The notes: generated by a model not told the origin, from the sequence alone. A stretch of 64,000 nucleotides of DNA from Paralichthys olivaceus (GCF_024713975.1 NC_091107.1:17909501-17973500); one strand, 5' to 3'. Shown: positions 38,754 to 52,365, numbered from the stretch's first letter. Made by a program: numbers and translations.

Positions 38754-39121
38754 TTTAAAGGTACAGTGTGTAGAATTTTGTGATATCTAGAGTTGAAATT
38801 TCATGTTGCAGCTGAATACCCCTCACTTCACCCTCTACTTCCAAACATGAAAAAGAACCTGTGGTAGCTTCAGTTGTTATAAAAACTCAAAAGGTGTTTA
38901 GTTTGTCCAGTTTGGACTAATATAAAAAACATGGTGGCCTCAGTAGAGAGGAGCCCCTCAATGTTAATGTTTAAGTATTTAAATATAAAGGGCCTTTTCT
39001 GGGGTAAATAAAACTACAATTCATACAATTTAGATGAAATTAACTTGTGAAAACATCATGAGGATTATTCTACATTAAATTTCTGTTCCCTTTCACCCAA
39101 TCTTACACACTGGACCTTTAA
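38754..39121. mobile_element. MITE-like element with terminal inverted repeats
   Basis: The left end reads TTAAAGGTACAGTGTGTAGA; the right end, reverse-complemented, reads TTAAAGGTCCAGTGTGTAAG. These are about 18 paired bases with one mismatch. The element is about 365 bases, has no ORF, and is AT-rich inside. TTAA at both tips may be the target duplication or part of the repeat. A diverged right-end copy lies at about 15590-15740. Confidence 0.75.
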
Positions 39122-39482
39122 GACTTTAAACCTTAAAAAAGGTAGGTTTCTGAGCTCCCTCTAATCATTTGACTGTAAGTCAGCCGGGCTGTCTGCCTGG
39201 TTAGTGAGAAATAACTCAATGTGCTGAGAGCTAAAGCGCAGCAGCATTGTTCCAGCTGGCATAAAAAGGGGAAATGAAGATGGAGTGGTTTGATTTCATT
39301 TGTTAGCAGGTGCATCCATTTTGTGTTCTTCCCCCACACCCACCTCGCCTCTCTCAGTCAAAGCGCTTATCAGAAATTGGACACCCCAGTGACAAATTGA
39401 GCCTGCGATTAAAGGGAGAAAGAGGAAAGCTTTGTTAAGTGCTGCTGATTGGGATCCCAGGCTACCCTCACACACAGAAGGG

Positions 39483-39505
39483 GTGTGTGAGTGTGTGTGA
39501 GTGTG

Positions 39506-39576
<71 letters not shown>
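39483..39576. repeat. (GT)n microsatellite
   Basis: About 94 bases of GT with a few GA interruptions in the first 30 bases. Long, nearly pure and likely to vary between individuals. The His-Thr and Val-Cys frames across it are artefacts. Confidence 0.97.
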
Positions 39577-39577
<1 letters not shown>

Positions 39578-42500
39578 TGTCTATGCTTGGTACAGAGCCA
39601 GTAGCAGAGATGACACCACCACCACTTCTTCTCCCATTTTCCCCTCTCTCCAGGTGTTCCCACAGCTTACATTTCTGCTCTGAGTACTCAGCAAACAAAA
39701 TCAAATCAATGCAGCTGTTTCCCTACCTCTCTTTCTCTCTCTCTCTCACACATAGTTTCATATGCATATATATTTATGTGTGTGTATATAAATATATATG
39801 CAAAGGAAACTACACAAGCTACATACACCAGTAATAATGCCTTGCAGGGAAGAAAAAAAAAAAAGATTTGTCTCTCCGTATTTGTCCCACCCAGACTCGT
39901 ATCAGTGACCTAGCATTAACCTGGCCTGGCCTGTTTGCGAGCGTGGCTGGCCTGTTCTAAAAGGAGGGGTCGTTGTGGGGTGGGGTGGATGCTCTGCTCG
40001 GCAGAACTGTGCAACCGCTGACTCTCGCAAATCAACCTAAAAGGGCTTAACGTACAAAAAACAGCTTCCAGTGTTGCACAGTATTGGCCTGCTGTGAGAG
40101 ATTTATCCACTGTGCCATTATACTAACTGCCCTCTCTTCCATACGAGTTGTATATATATACACCAATACATTCCCACACACATAAAGAAAAAAGCTTAAT
40201 TAGACTCATGCCTGGTCGAGCTCTGCAGGAGAACTCAAACATTTCAACCTTTTATTATTTTGTACTAAAGACAGTACTCTATTTACTGTTAGTCTTATTT
40301 TATTTTTGCCATACTGATCACATGTTGCATAGTGTTGGTTTAGACTGCTAATAATATTGTAATATTTTGTGGGCTGTAATGAAGTAAAGTGTGTCGTCTA
40401 TCTACATCTGTTAAAATTAAAAACTGCAATACTTCAGGACCACTGTATTATTTATGAAGACTGGCAGGCAACAGAACTTTAGTGAACTAGAGCATCATCT
40501 TTAATTTTGTTACCTTATACACAGTTTCATTTCTTATTGTTGGTTTATAAAGGTCCAGTGACATGCAGGGCAAAGAAAAAAGTCTCACTGAGATTCAACT
40601 AAAGTAAAGTTGGTTCAGTTAGAAAGAGTGGATTATGATACATGTCTAGGTGTGATGCACAGAACTGGGGAGAATATTCTGCTGCATAGAGACGTGCAGC
40701 AGCCAAACACGTCAGAAACAAACTCTACATACTGACTGCAAACCCTGCTGTGAATGTGTTCAATAAAAGCTGATATGTCTCCATCCCGTGCCTATGGAAG
40801 GTTGGTAAGGTCAGCCGCCTTTCGTGGCAGCTCTGACATTCAGCCTGGCCTCCAGCAACCAAACGAGTCTCCTTCGCCCCTACAGACCAGCCAAGGAATA
40901 AAAGAGATCCTTCTCCACTGGACAGGCCTGTGTGAGATTTGTTCCTTTGGCTTTTGGCGACACATAAGACATTTGCGGTCTCTTCTTCATCTCCTGTGTA
41001 TATGTGATTAAGTCTCCACCCCCGGCTCTTTCCCCCAGCAGACACCAGCTCAAGGCGACGGGCAACCAGTCTGTGACTCAATGGAGCGGCAGGCAAACAC
41101 AGGCCCTGGTGTGGCAAACATCTCACGTCCGTGCCTGCATCGGAACATCTGGCCCTGCCAGGCTCACAGGGCCCTCCGTCTGTCGGCCTGTCTGCCTGTC
41201 AGCCTACACACACCGTTGGTGTGCACTGGTGTTGTCATGGCACCAGAATTTTTTACGCCTACACAGATACTGGTTTAATAAACAAAAGCGATCACAACAA
41301 CACCTATACCAAAGCAAAAAGGCCAAATGTCACATAACATCCACAAAACTATCTTATGATTATCACATTACAAAATCTGCAGTTCAGTTTGCATCATTAG
41401 TAAAAGGGCCCAGATATTTTGAGATGTCAAAGGAGTTGGACACCCACAAGCTAAAAGCCTCTGGTGCCAGTTTTAACAGCCAGTTTAGGTGAATTTTAAA
41501 TCAGTTCAGAATTTCACTCCAGCTGGGTATCAAAAACTCAAGTATCAAAAGGTAGCATCCAATATCTTACCTTGGTTACTTCATCTTATTCTTCCAGATT
41601 TAAATAAAAGATTCATGCCAGTTTAACTCTGATTTATATAAATATTGCATTGAAAAGTTTTGTCTCAGTGCTAATAACTGGATTGAACAATCATATTGAC
41701 AATGTTATATAGAAAATGTATTTCATCTATTCATATATATATAATGTTTATACAGTGTGGTATATCTTTTATAATATCTATAATATACAAACAACTGAGG
41801 TTTAGGTCTGATTGAATTCTGCACTGGATGCTGCAGATCTGAACTGATAAGGCGATGCAGAAATTAATCTTTAATAAAATATTCATAGTGACAACATGAG
41901 TGTGTGCATGGAGTGAAAAGTCCTGAATACATAAAGCTTAAATCAAAATATTCAATCTCTTCGTCTTGTCTGTCGCAGCGAGATAGAGTCATATGAGTAA
42001 TAGAGTTAGCCCAACTGATAAAAACTCTTTTTCCTATCGCCCTCTCTCTCTGCGCCTCACTTTCTTGCATCATGCCCGCTCATACAGATCTCCTGCGGCC
42101 GTCCAATGATTCAAGACTGATGAGGCATGCTCAAAGGTCTATGCCATTGAACACTGCATTAATGCATCCAGCAGCAAATTTTTTGCAATCGACCCCCGTT
42201 CCTTCAATAAGGACAGAGCTATCAATCAGGCCAAGATAGCCGTCACCAGACACGGGCTGATGAAGTAGGGGACTTTGGAGCTAATGACAAATGGATCTCT
42301 CTGATATGGTCACAATATACTATGACAGTCTGCCGAGAACACTTGACCTTTAAACAAAATCCCGAGCAACTTTTTTTGCCAACACTGTGCAATGCAAAAA
42401 TGTGGAATATGCAAACTGCTGTTGCTGTTAAGAAAGTGTGGTTATTGTGTGAGAACCCCTGGGCCCGGCTGAGAGTCGCAGCCCCATCAGTCTCTGAGCT

Positions 42501-43009
42501 GCCTCTGACCAGCCCAGCCCTCCTCTTTTTCTTTTACTCAAAGCTTGGGGAGTGACCTTCAGTGGGCCTGCTAGTCTTGCTAATTGGGGTCTCTACAGAG
42601 CACGGCAACCCCCCCTTCACACTGCACTGTAGGAGGGACCATGGGGCAGAGGGGGCGAGAGATAGCAAGGGCCTGGGCTTAGTGTGGGAAAAAGTGAAAC
42701 CTGGGCTTAAAAACTGAACTTTGAAATACTAAATTATACTTGCACTGCACTGAAAAAGGAAAACAGCAAGATAAATGAGTCCTTTATAACAGGGAAGCTG
42801 CTAGCACCCAGAAAACAAAGTCATAATTTGGAAATACATCACAAACTCTCCATAACTGGGGAAAATAACATGTGAAGGTGCCATACAAAGTAGTAGCTTT
42901 TTAGATTCCTCTGTGGAGAGTTATTATTAATTCAGACATAATATTAGGAAAATGTCATTATATGATTACCATTATAGATATTAGAAGATATATTTTAACA
43001 AATAATCAA

Positions 43010-43120
43010 TTATCCATTCATGAGGATTGGAGGTGAGAGCAGGAGCCAATCCAAGTGGACACTGAGCAAGTGGCAGGGTAAATCCTGGACTTGTCACCAG
43101 TGTAAATAGTCAATTATCCA
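43010..43120 (+). repeat. LINE-like 3' tail fragment
   Basis: Reads 'gcaggagccaatccaagtgg', 'acactgagcaagtggcaggg' and 'taaatcctggacttgtcacc'. This follows a very common teleost LINE tail of the form GGAGCC...AGCTGACACTGGGCGAGAGGC...CACCCTGGACAGGTCGCC, strongly diverged. Confidence 0.6.
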
Positions 43121-46100
43121 AATAAAAATTTGTACTGTTCAACTAATGGAATCATCCACTAATCGTTTCAGCTCTACCAAATAAGATCAGAATTTGTGGA
43201 AGACATACTGTAAAAAATGTAAACCTGGGTTTGTTGCCCTGACATGAGGAATTAGATACTAGAAACAACTATTATTACTATAGGTTAAAACTAGTACAAC
43301 ATAAAAGTAAATAACATAAAATAAATAAAAAACAAACTCTATAGTGGCTACTACTACCATGTTAGTGACTGAAAACTTAATATCTAATAAATCTAAACTG
43401 TGAAAAGACAGGATGGTATTTAAAAGGGAACATGAGTCGAGAAGGTCAGTTTAATCTGTGGGTCAACAGGGTAAATGCTCTGCTCTCAGGAACATGGAGG
43501 GGACACAGGTAACATAGAGCAGTTTCAGGCTGGTTCCAGCTGAGTACTGAGCTTGCAACACTACAAATCATCATATCAGGGCCACTTCCTATCAGTGTGA
43601 TCAGCACTTAGTAATAAAAGAGGGAGGAAAATACTCAGGAAGTCATCCTGTAAAAACAAGATACTGAGCGCCCTTTATGTTGACAAAGAGTTACTGAGCT
43701 GTTTTCTTCTCAAATGTTTTTAATGTTAAAGACACACTCATTCTGGAGGAGTGAGAAGAAGTACAGTGAACCTGGTAACCATTTTCAAGTAGGTTTGTCA
43801 GAGATCTAGTAAATGAGACTTTGAGCCTTGGTGGCCATGCATAGAAAGGTCTGCATTTAATTTTCTAATCCATCATTCCAATTGTGCTTGGTAACAAAGG
43901 GAGAGGAGAGTGGTGGGTCATTCAGAGGCAACGGAGCATGCTGAGGGGTGCGTGTGTGGTGCTCCGTGGAGCCAGTGAGGCCATGGCCCTTGGCCCTAAA
44001 AGCCTATCCCAGCGCTGGGGAGAATAAGCTCTGATGAGCTCAATATAGGCAAGACTAATCCCTTATGTCCAAAGAATTGTTTAACTTCGTTTGACTGATT
44101 AACTCAAACCCCTCCATTGCACTTCCAATCTATTTGTTCATTTAGGTCTCCTGCACTCCTCATGCTAGCGAGTTTGGAGGGTGATGGTGAGAAAGAAAAG
44201 AAAGAGAGAGCAAGCGAAAGAATGATGGATACAAAACAAGCATTAAAAAAATCCAATGAACAGCGTTTTTTACTTGCAACTCTCCAAATGGACACAGCAC
44301 CTGAGGTCCTGCAAACCAGCTGTTGCTAACATTCAGAGGTCAGAAAACTCTTGCCTTGACAGAGATTCTTCAGTAGCGTGTCAGCGTTCTACTCTGCCAT
44401 AGCGGTTTTTTACCACTTCATGGGAAATGGAAATTTAAAGGCACTCTCCCCTGCGTGGAAAAGAGGTTGCCAGGAAGATTAACCCAGCTTCCTTTTATAG
44501 CCTCTGACAAGAGGTTAAATCACACATTACACCGCCTGAAATGTCTCCTAGTAATTAGATCAAGAATATTACTCTCTCTTCTTCTCCTTGCAGACTGCAG
44601 CTGATCAAAGCCTAATGATGGTGTCAGTGCCATAGGCGGTGCTGGCTGGGTAAATCTCCCCATCGGGACGGCAATCTGTCAGGGCCGCGAGCCCTGCTAA
44701 ACAGCACAGGACATGAGCACAATGGTGCTTGACACAAAGTAGACTAAATGAACCACATCTTTTACCAGCAAGCTATCCATCAGCAGTGGACCATTAAAAT
44801 TCAGAGTAATGATTATACCTCTCTTTGTTTTGGGTCTAGGACGGTGTGTTGATATGTACACACTCAGCTGAGGTGTTTTAAGTGAGAGAGAGATGTTGCT
44901 GACATCTGTGGGTTTTACCCCAATAACAGTGGAACGCACCAGCAGCGTCTCTCCATGCCAGGGCAGATCTAAGCAGCACCTGGTCCCTCGATGGGGAAGA
45001 GGGGGCTACCGGCTATTAATTACAGAAAGCCGACACGCAGAGCAGGCAAACCGTTGCAATGAGACCCTGGGACGTCAGATACGCGGCAAGACGAATGCTT
45101 CTCTGTCACACGGCAACATGACCTGCCTCAGGACTCTTTACACACGAGTACTTTCAAGTATGCCTTTCAAATCATGGCCCACCCTTCTCCCTCTGCCCCC
45201 ACTCTGTCTCCCTCTCTATCTCAATCTCATTCTGCGGATGTTACACCACTTCAGGGGATATTTTCTGACTAATGCAAAATGGTTGTGCAGTAAGATGATA
45301 AAAGTTGACATTTTCCTTTTCTAATTCAATGCTTCCTTTGTAAACAACCTCGCCTTTTTATGCATGCACATGCACACAGGCCGCGAACACATCACGCGTA
45401 ATGGTCAATTTCGCTATTTGCTCACAAACTCAATGGCAGCAAACAAAAGGGGGAAATGGCAGGAGATATGCCAATCATTAACTGTTGAGAGATGTTTGAC
45501 AAAAGAGGCTTTAAAAACCTGACAGGTTCTCTTTTCCCCGGCACAACTGGTTCCTAAAAAAGGGGCGCCCAAAACAACAGGCTCCAGCAAGAGGTCTGAC
45601 CCCATTTTTAATGCCATACAGGTGGCACAGAGCTAACACAGGAAGCAGGAGTGCTATTCACAGGACACAGCACTCAGAGATCATTCAGACGGGCACAAAA
45701 ACAGCTCAATGCCAGTTAAGTGTATTCTAAAGTGCAGAAAAGCAAATCCCCTTGAACACGCTAATGGTAAAGACTTGTTCTCATTGTAAACTAAAAGCAT
45801 CTGGTGAAAGGGGTTTTCAGAGTTATGGTGTAGAGTAACTTTCTTAAAACATCGTATTCTGATGTGAAGGCTGTGCAGAAATGTAACAGTTGTGGTTCAA
45901 AGTTTAAGAAGCAAGTCTGAAAACTAATAGTGAAAAAAATTACATGAATCAATTGCGCAGCCAACAATCTTAATGGTAAAAATTAAAAGATTATCTCAAT
46001 GTACAAAGTCAGTGATGTCAAGTGTGGTCACCTAGTTCAGGAGAATAATGTCTGATTGTTGCTCGGATGAGTCTGACGGAAGAGCTGAACTATGAACTGT

Positions 46101-49100
46101 GATTACAGCCAACATCCCCCCGCAGACCGACAACTGCATCTCTGCACATTCCAGGAAACGCAGCCAGCTGAAGACAGCAAATACAACAGAGAGGAGGAGA
46201 TATAAACAACATAAGCTAGTTTGAGAGCTGCACCGGTGTTTACCATCTCACTAATTCATCCCCTCTGCTTTCACAGCAGTGGCGGTATTTCAGCATGCAG
46301 CACAGAGGGGCTGCTGATGCCACAGGTCTGTGTACAGAGGGCTCAGTCACAGGCTGGAGAGATTGTTTGGACAATGTAGGTGTCAGACACACTGCCTGTC
46401 TGGAATAACGATTCAGTAAAGCCTCTATGAGACACCCTGTAGTTCCTTTATGGCATGAGGTTCGCTGAAAAAACGAACTTGACTGTTTTTGGAGTGTTTA
46501 ACTTTAAAAAAAATCAAAACACATTTTGCCTTGTTTGACTTTGAACACTGCTATCAGAGAGAAAGGTCTGCATTTGCTTTAAACAGGCAGTGAATGACAT
46601 GCCAGAGATTAGCCTCCGAAGGTCACAGTCTTAGCCCATCCTTTCAGCCGCTTTTCACAACATAACCCTGGGCCCTTTTGAACAACAGGAAGAATGTCAT
46701 CTGGTTACTTTTCAAGACACGGAGATACCAATCACTGAGTCCAACAATGGCTGCAAACAGGACCAGAGGGTAAGAAGGTTATAAAGAGCCCCACTCGCTC
46801 TCCGGTACACTGGATGCACCATAAAAGAACACACCCACACACTGAGGCCTGGAGAAGTGGTGCAACTGATGATAAACTGAGGAGGGTCATGACAAAGTGC
46901 CTTGTGCTGACCACTCCCCTCAGCAGCTCTCTCAGTTCAGCCTCCATCCCTCCCCAGCACATCTCTTAGCACCCATGCTTTTGAGGACACTGGCTGCTTT
47001 ATCGAATGGGAGAGGGTAAGTGTATGAAAACATAAACTCCATCCTCTGGGCTACTGTGTCCTGTTCAATATTTCAAAGAGCAAAAAGTAGAGTTTTTCTA
47101 CCAATTTCACACAGCTACTCTCTTGGCAAGGATAATTAAAAAAAAGGGATTTGAAATATATGTTTTAAAAATATCCAAACACATGAATGCATTTATATTC
47201 TTACTGCTGGAGACAACTGGGCTTACAAGCAAGAATGGGGAAATGCAACCGTGTAACATGACTAAAATTGTCAGAGATAAAAATATCATTTTAATAACAG
47301 ACATCATACCCCGTGTCAATGACAAGACTGATCTGCTATTAAAAATGATCTGCCATTATTCAGGTTGTGAGGCTTGTCCCGAAAAAAGCCCTCAGACTTC
47401 AGTCAGCACTGAAATCCTTCAACAATTTAGTCTCTAATGAACCCTCGGAAATATTAAAAATACAGCCCAATTAGCCCACAGCACTTTACATCTACTCCCT
47501 CTCTAATCCTCTGGTAGCTTAGTCCTATCTTATGTCTGCGCCAACTATGACACTTTCAGTTCACTCTCCCTCTATCCCCTCCACTCGATATCCCCCACAG
47601 CTTTACTGGTGCTTTGTTGTGGCATTCTCTCTGACCCCAGACTCTGAGCCTCTCTGGTGGTGGCTAATGATGCCCAGATATGTACAGTTGGCATGGACAT
47701 TGGAAAACTGCGGCAATAACTGCGGACATGCTAATGGCATCTATTAGGATTACTTAAGAGTGATACGGGACTCGTCTGGCAGCCTCTTACTGCTGAAGGC
47801 TTGGTATTGGGTTGGATATTTTCTGTGGAGGGTCAGTGATCCGATTGAGACGGCCTTATCTTGTGTCATAAACAGATAACAGTATCTGCTGTGCTCTTCT
47901 GCTGTTCCTGTGAGATGAAGGTTGATAAACAACCCTGTTGTCTCTGGTGCCTCCAACAAGCCTGATCAGACAGATGCGGACCTAAGCTAAGCCCTGTTCC
48001 TCCTGCCGCTGTGACTGCTGCTCATGTCATGAATGTCACCAGGAGGCTCAGATCCTACGCTGATTGCACTCAAGCTGAAGACACAACAATTTCAAAAAGC
48101 CCTTTGGTCTTGGTATTTGTAACATCAGTTTGCAGCACTACCTGGCTTAAGGCTTTGATTTTCTGATTATGCAAACCACCGAGCAAGAGTGGGGCTTTTT
48201 GCCCTAATTGGACCTGCCGGCTAACATGAAAATCCATATTTAAAAAAGCCATGAAGAAAACAGAAATGTAGCAAACAAAGACACAATATGTATCATCAAA
48301 TCAGCCCCATCGCCTGTAGTTATTTGGCACAACATAAAACAAACCATGTGAACCAAACTAAATACCATGTAACAGCTGACCCACAGCATAAGCCCTGCAG
48401 GTCAGTCCCTTGTTATCAGAGGTATCCAGAAGTTGCTCATGGTGTCCTAAACACCTGATCTGGATGTATCATGTGGCCGCAGTTCTGACCTACGTTTAAC
48501 CCTCACACTGTGTCTCCTGACTTTGCCCATTCACACAAAGGCTACCAAACATCTGCTCCCTGTCTGGAACCACACTCAAGCAGAGAAGGCACTGGGTGGC
48601 CTCATAGACAGTCTCTCCAAATGGTGGGTGGCTGAGTGGGTGAGTGTGGGCTGACAGCTGAAATGGTGACTGGAGGACAAAAAGGTGGAGCCGGTTGGCA
48701 GATCGTTGGTACCTGGGAAATCTTTGATCTGCTGTCCAGCTAGGGAAAAGGGCAAGGTTGCCCACCCACCCTCGTGCAGTGATTATTTCATTTAAAACAA
48801 CCAGTGAGAGGAAACGACAAATCTGCTCTGCACATAAACTTCACAGACAACACCTGCATGTGATTTAACATACACAGGGCTCCTGCTGGAATATGAAAGG
48901 AACAAAAGTATCACACTGGGGAGAATGCAGCGTTACGCATTTCCAATTTAAGTATCGTCTCTAAAATGCTACATCAAATGACTGGCTTCTGAATAAACCA
49001 AAATCAGCATCAGCCGTGTGGCTCATTGCAGCGCAGAGAATCATTGCATCAAAAATATGCTGGTTAGCCGAGCCATTTCACAGTCAACAATCACAGAATC

Positions 49101-50892
49101 AGGACTGTTACTAATCAATGTATTTTAATGAGCTCCCTGTGAATCCCAACAACAGCTGAAACATAAAAGCTGCTCAAGTTCTCTGGTTCACTCTTTGTAC
49201 TTTGTGATCTGTTATTCATAGTCTTGCTCTGAAATCTCAAAGAAATAAATCAGAGCTTTGATGTTATCCTCTTACTACTCTGTCTGAAACAAGGCTAATG
49301 TTTGGAATCAGACGGTTTGGCTGTCCTACTGAAACACTAAACATTTGGGCTTTAGAGTGAGGAGCTCACCGTTTGCAAGTAAGATTACGAGTAAGATTGG
49401 TCTCTAGAAAACTATGTGAGTGTGCATATCAGAGTCACACCGTACTCCACTCACCACCCTACTTCAAAGTTTCCACTCACAGTAAGTGAATGTTTTTTCT
49501 GCAACAGAAAATAACCTCATCTACTGGCGACTGGGAGCCTAAAGCAGCAGAGATGCTACACAAGTTTTTTAAAGGAAATTACTCTTCTCTGCCTGCGATG
49601 TAAATCAATATTACATCCAATATATTTGTCAGTGGCTGGCCGAAAAAACCAAGACAAACTTGCTTTCCTGTCAGTTTGGCCCTCGGCAAAGACTCTGGGT
49701 TTGTGGTGACAGGTCAAAGAGTCAGCACATGACTCATGGGCAGAGGAGGATAGACACTTTGAAAAGCTGAGCAGGGATCTAATTAACACATGCATTCAAG
49801 TGGTATTTCAATTTGGTGAAACACTGTAATTTTCTACAATGCTGACCGGCATGACAAACAAGTCAACAAGGTGCTTCCTGCATTTTGGACTTAATCAGTC
49901 AAATCTTTATGTAACAGCAACAACACATCTTCTTTTCTACACAGAAATTGACTTAATATTTAAGCCAAACTTTTATTTTCAGTATTAAGCTTTAGCTGCA
50001 CTAAATATAAAGACAACACAAACTGTAATAAGCTATTAACCTTTGCATCACAGTATCTCAGTGTCTGTGCAGCATTTCACTTTCATTCATCTAGGTGTCT
50101 GACTCCTGTCATTAGAGGCTAACTGCATTTTACAGATGGGGAGAGGCCTTACAGTCATTTGCTCCTCAGACCTAATTAATCTTCATTTTGCTGGGAAACA
50201 TAGCACCTCAATGCAAAAAGGATTCCTTCTACTACACGATAATTGCAGAGAGTCGAGGGGCCCGAGTTTCCCAGACAACATGGTCTGAAATTTAATTATC
50301 TGCTCTTCGGAAAATGTAGGAGAAGAAAGCTGTGTTGCAAAGCTGCACTTTTTGGGCAAGTAATGTCAGGCTGTTGTTTGAGTAAGCACAGGATATCAGT
50401 GGGCACATAAACTAAACATAGTTATTGTAAAGAGACTTTAATGGCTTTTTTACATTTAGAGAGATATTTTTAAAACATCAAAATTGTCATGCTGATGTGG
50501 ACACAACATTAGATTCCAGTTTAATCATCTCACCATGAGCAGATCACAGATGTTCACATCCATAGTCAAGTCACAGCCAGTCACAGAGGTGTTGCTTAAA
50601 CGGCAACCCCTTTTTAATCATATCCGTCAGGCTCCATGTCATTACAGAGGGACTACAGTGATAAAGCCAGACCCGGGACAGCCAAACACAACACGGACAG
50701 GCTGTGGCAACATTAACATTCCGCCGTGTAAAGATCAGGCTCGGAGGAGGAGGGGGGGACATCGATAGGATCCCATTAGTTAAGTGCGCCCTTAGGATAC
50801 CCGAAATTTGATCAGAGATAGACCTTTTCCTCCCAGACACGAACCATTAGACGTTATGGTTAAAAGAAAATATCGCTGCTCCCCTGCTGCTC

Positions 50893-50912
50893 TCCTCCTC
50901 CTCCTCCTCCTC
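50893..50912. repeat. (CTC)n short repeat near the fam222b promoter
   Basis: Six to seven CTC units in a locally GC-rich stretch, about 0.8 kb downstream of the fam222b leader exon in its direction of transcription. Confidence 0.85.
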
Positions 50913-51700
50913 AGTGGTCGAGGTTGTGCGGCAGGATCAGGACGAGCCCGGTGACGTCAACCTTTTGTTATCACCTTTAACACTTCGCCTCTGCAGGTGC
51001 GAACAATTCCCCCGCGGGGCTGCGCTGTGATGAGGGGCGCTATTTGCAGAGGCGGCCACAACATCTGGATCACGGCTGTGGAGACGACTGACACTAAATG
51101 TGGACAGATGCACGCAAGGTCCCGAAACGAGCAGTGGGAGACAACTTAGTGACAGCTACGGCAGACTTTAAAAGCCAGGAATAGCAAAGAGATAAACCAC
51201 ACTAACAACTTCCAGCCACAGCCAGGAGAGGATGTCCTGATTCCTCTGCATCACGTTAGAGATAATGACACTGATGAGGATTTATAATCATGAGGATGAT
51301 TTGGCAGGGAAACGGAACAACACATAATCCTCACTGCTTGTTGTCATATTGCAATAAAACTACATGCTAATAATGTCAGCAACACAAGAGCAGTTTCATT
51401 CAGTTGACAACAGCTTTTAACATGAGTGTGGCTCATTTAGCGCCCGAATAAAATAATGTTGACTCACAGGAGACAGGCACAGACAGAGGCAGTACAGAGG
51501 AGCAGTGTGGCGGCTGTAAACCTGCATGTTGCCAGTGTGCCAGCTGACTGCCCAGGCTCCCGGCTAGCTAACCTAGCCAGTCTGAAACATACACAGTCCC
51601 ATTGTTGCCTCCTCAACCTTTCCCGACATTAATGTCGCCGTTTGAGAGGATGTCACACAGCACCGGGCGACGGGCGGGTTATTAACATGCGTCTACTTAC

Positions 51701-51900
51701 TCTCCGTTCTCCGCTGCGGAAGGCATCGTTTAGTGCGTCGCCATGGTTTAAAAACGGACTGATTTTCTCCCGTTGCCCTGCGCTGCCGAATCACTGCTGC
51801 TGTCTGCGGCAGCAACTTTCCGCGCATGCGCTCTAACCGGGACGGTTCCAGACTGCGCTGCGCGCTGCGCGGGGCCGGCGAGCGATTTAAAGGGACAGTC
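51701..51900 (-). promoter_or_regulatory. fam222b CpG-rich promoter and non-coding exon 1
   Basis: Dense CpG sequence with a perfect NRF1 palindrome GCGCATGCGC at 51822-51831 and a run of GCGC words at 51853-51880. On the minus strand a strong donor, GAGA/GTAAGTAG at 51701/51700, would end a non-coding first exon spliced to the start exon at 32786. The transcription start is probably within 51780-51880 but cannot be fixed. AT-rich and trinucleotide-repeat sequence takes over beyond 51950. Confidence 0.65.
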
Positions 51901-52038
51901 AGCGAGAGATCTGATTGGACGGTTAAATATTTGTAAGAGAGGGAGGTGAAACAGATTCAAATATTAAATATTAAATCACAGTGACTGCTGTTTATTGTTG
52001 AGTCATAAAGAAATCTATACCTTTTTTGCGTGCTACGT

Positions 52039-52129
52039 ATGTATTATTATTATTATTATTATTATTACTACTATTATTATTATTATTATTATTATTATCC
52101 ATCGCAGCGGGATATAGTCAAATATAGCG

Positions 52130-52162
<33 letters not shown>

Positions 52163-52215
52163 GTAGTAGTAGCAGCAGTAGTACTAGTAGTAGTAGTAAT
52201 AGTGGCAGCAGTCGT
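52039..52215. repeat. (TAT)n and (AGT)n trinucleotide repeats
   Basis: About 60 bases of TAT units (52039-52098) and about 85 bases of AGT units with AGC variants (about 52127-52215) are separated by 30 unique bases. They begin roughly 150-200 bases upstream of the likely fam222b transcription start. The Tyr-rich and Ser-rich frames across them are artefacts. Confidence 0.95.
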
Positions 52216-52289
52216 ACTAGTGGTAGTTCCCACAGTTGCCAAAGTGCTTACTCATTGTGGTTTCTGTACAATTCCTAATTCCTGGACCT

Positions 52290-52365
52290 TAATAGTTTCA
52301 GTGCCTTGAGATAATGTCTGTTATGATTTGGTGATATACAAATAAAATTGAATTAAACTGGATTG
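52290..52365 (-). repeat. Family B 5' end fragment, reversed (first)
   Basis: Reads 'gccttgagataatgtctgtt' and 'atttggtgatatacaaataa', the reverse complement of the start of the repeat at 10780 ('caattttatttgtatagcgc'). Confidence 0.75.

Larger units (their letters stand above)
32787..51700 (-). other. fam222b first intron, about 19 kb
   Basis: Bounded by the 5' leader donor GAGA/GTAAGTAG at 51701/51700 and the acceptor at 32787. No exon is recognised on either strand; the short open frames are scattered and lack homology. It contains an inverted-repeat MITE (38754-39121), a LINE-like tail (43010-43120), microsatellites (34939-34968, 39483-39576, 50893-50912), and a palindromic cAMP-response-element motif TGACGTCA at 50952-50959 near the promoter. 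Much of it is repeat-poor, which suits regulatory sequence, but no element is proven. Confidence 0.6.

Noticed and set aside
39439-39834. 131-codon Cys/Val repeat protein and its Thr/His mirror on the minus strand
   Set aside because: Both are simple translations of a (GT)n microsatellite.
41004-41492. 162-codon plus-strand frame in fam222b intron 1
   Set aside because: No similarity to any family I know, in an intron, overlapped by frames on both strands.
44893-45324. 143-codon plus-strand frame in fam222b intron 1
   Set aside because: No domain or splice context; composition looks like random intronic sequence.
52030-52278. Poly-Tyr/poly-Ser frame and its Thr/Ile mirror
   Set aside because: Translations of TAT and AGT trinucleotide repeats.
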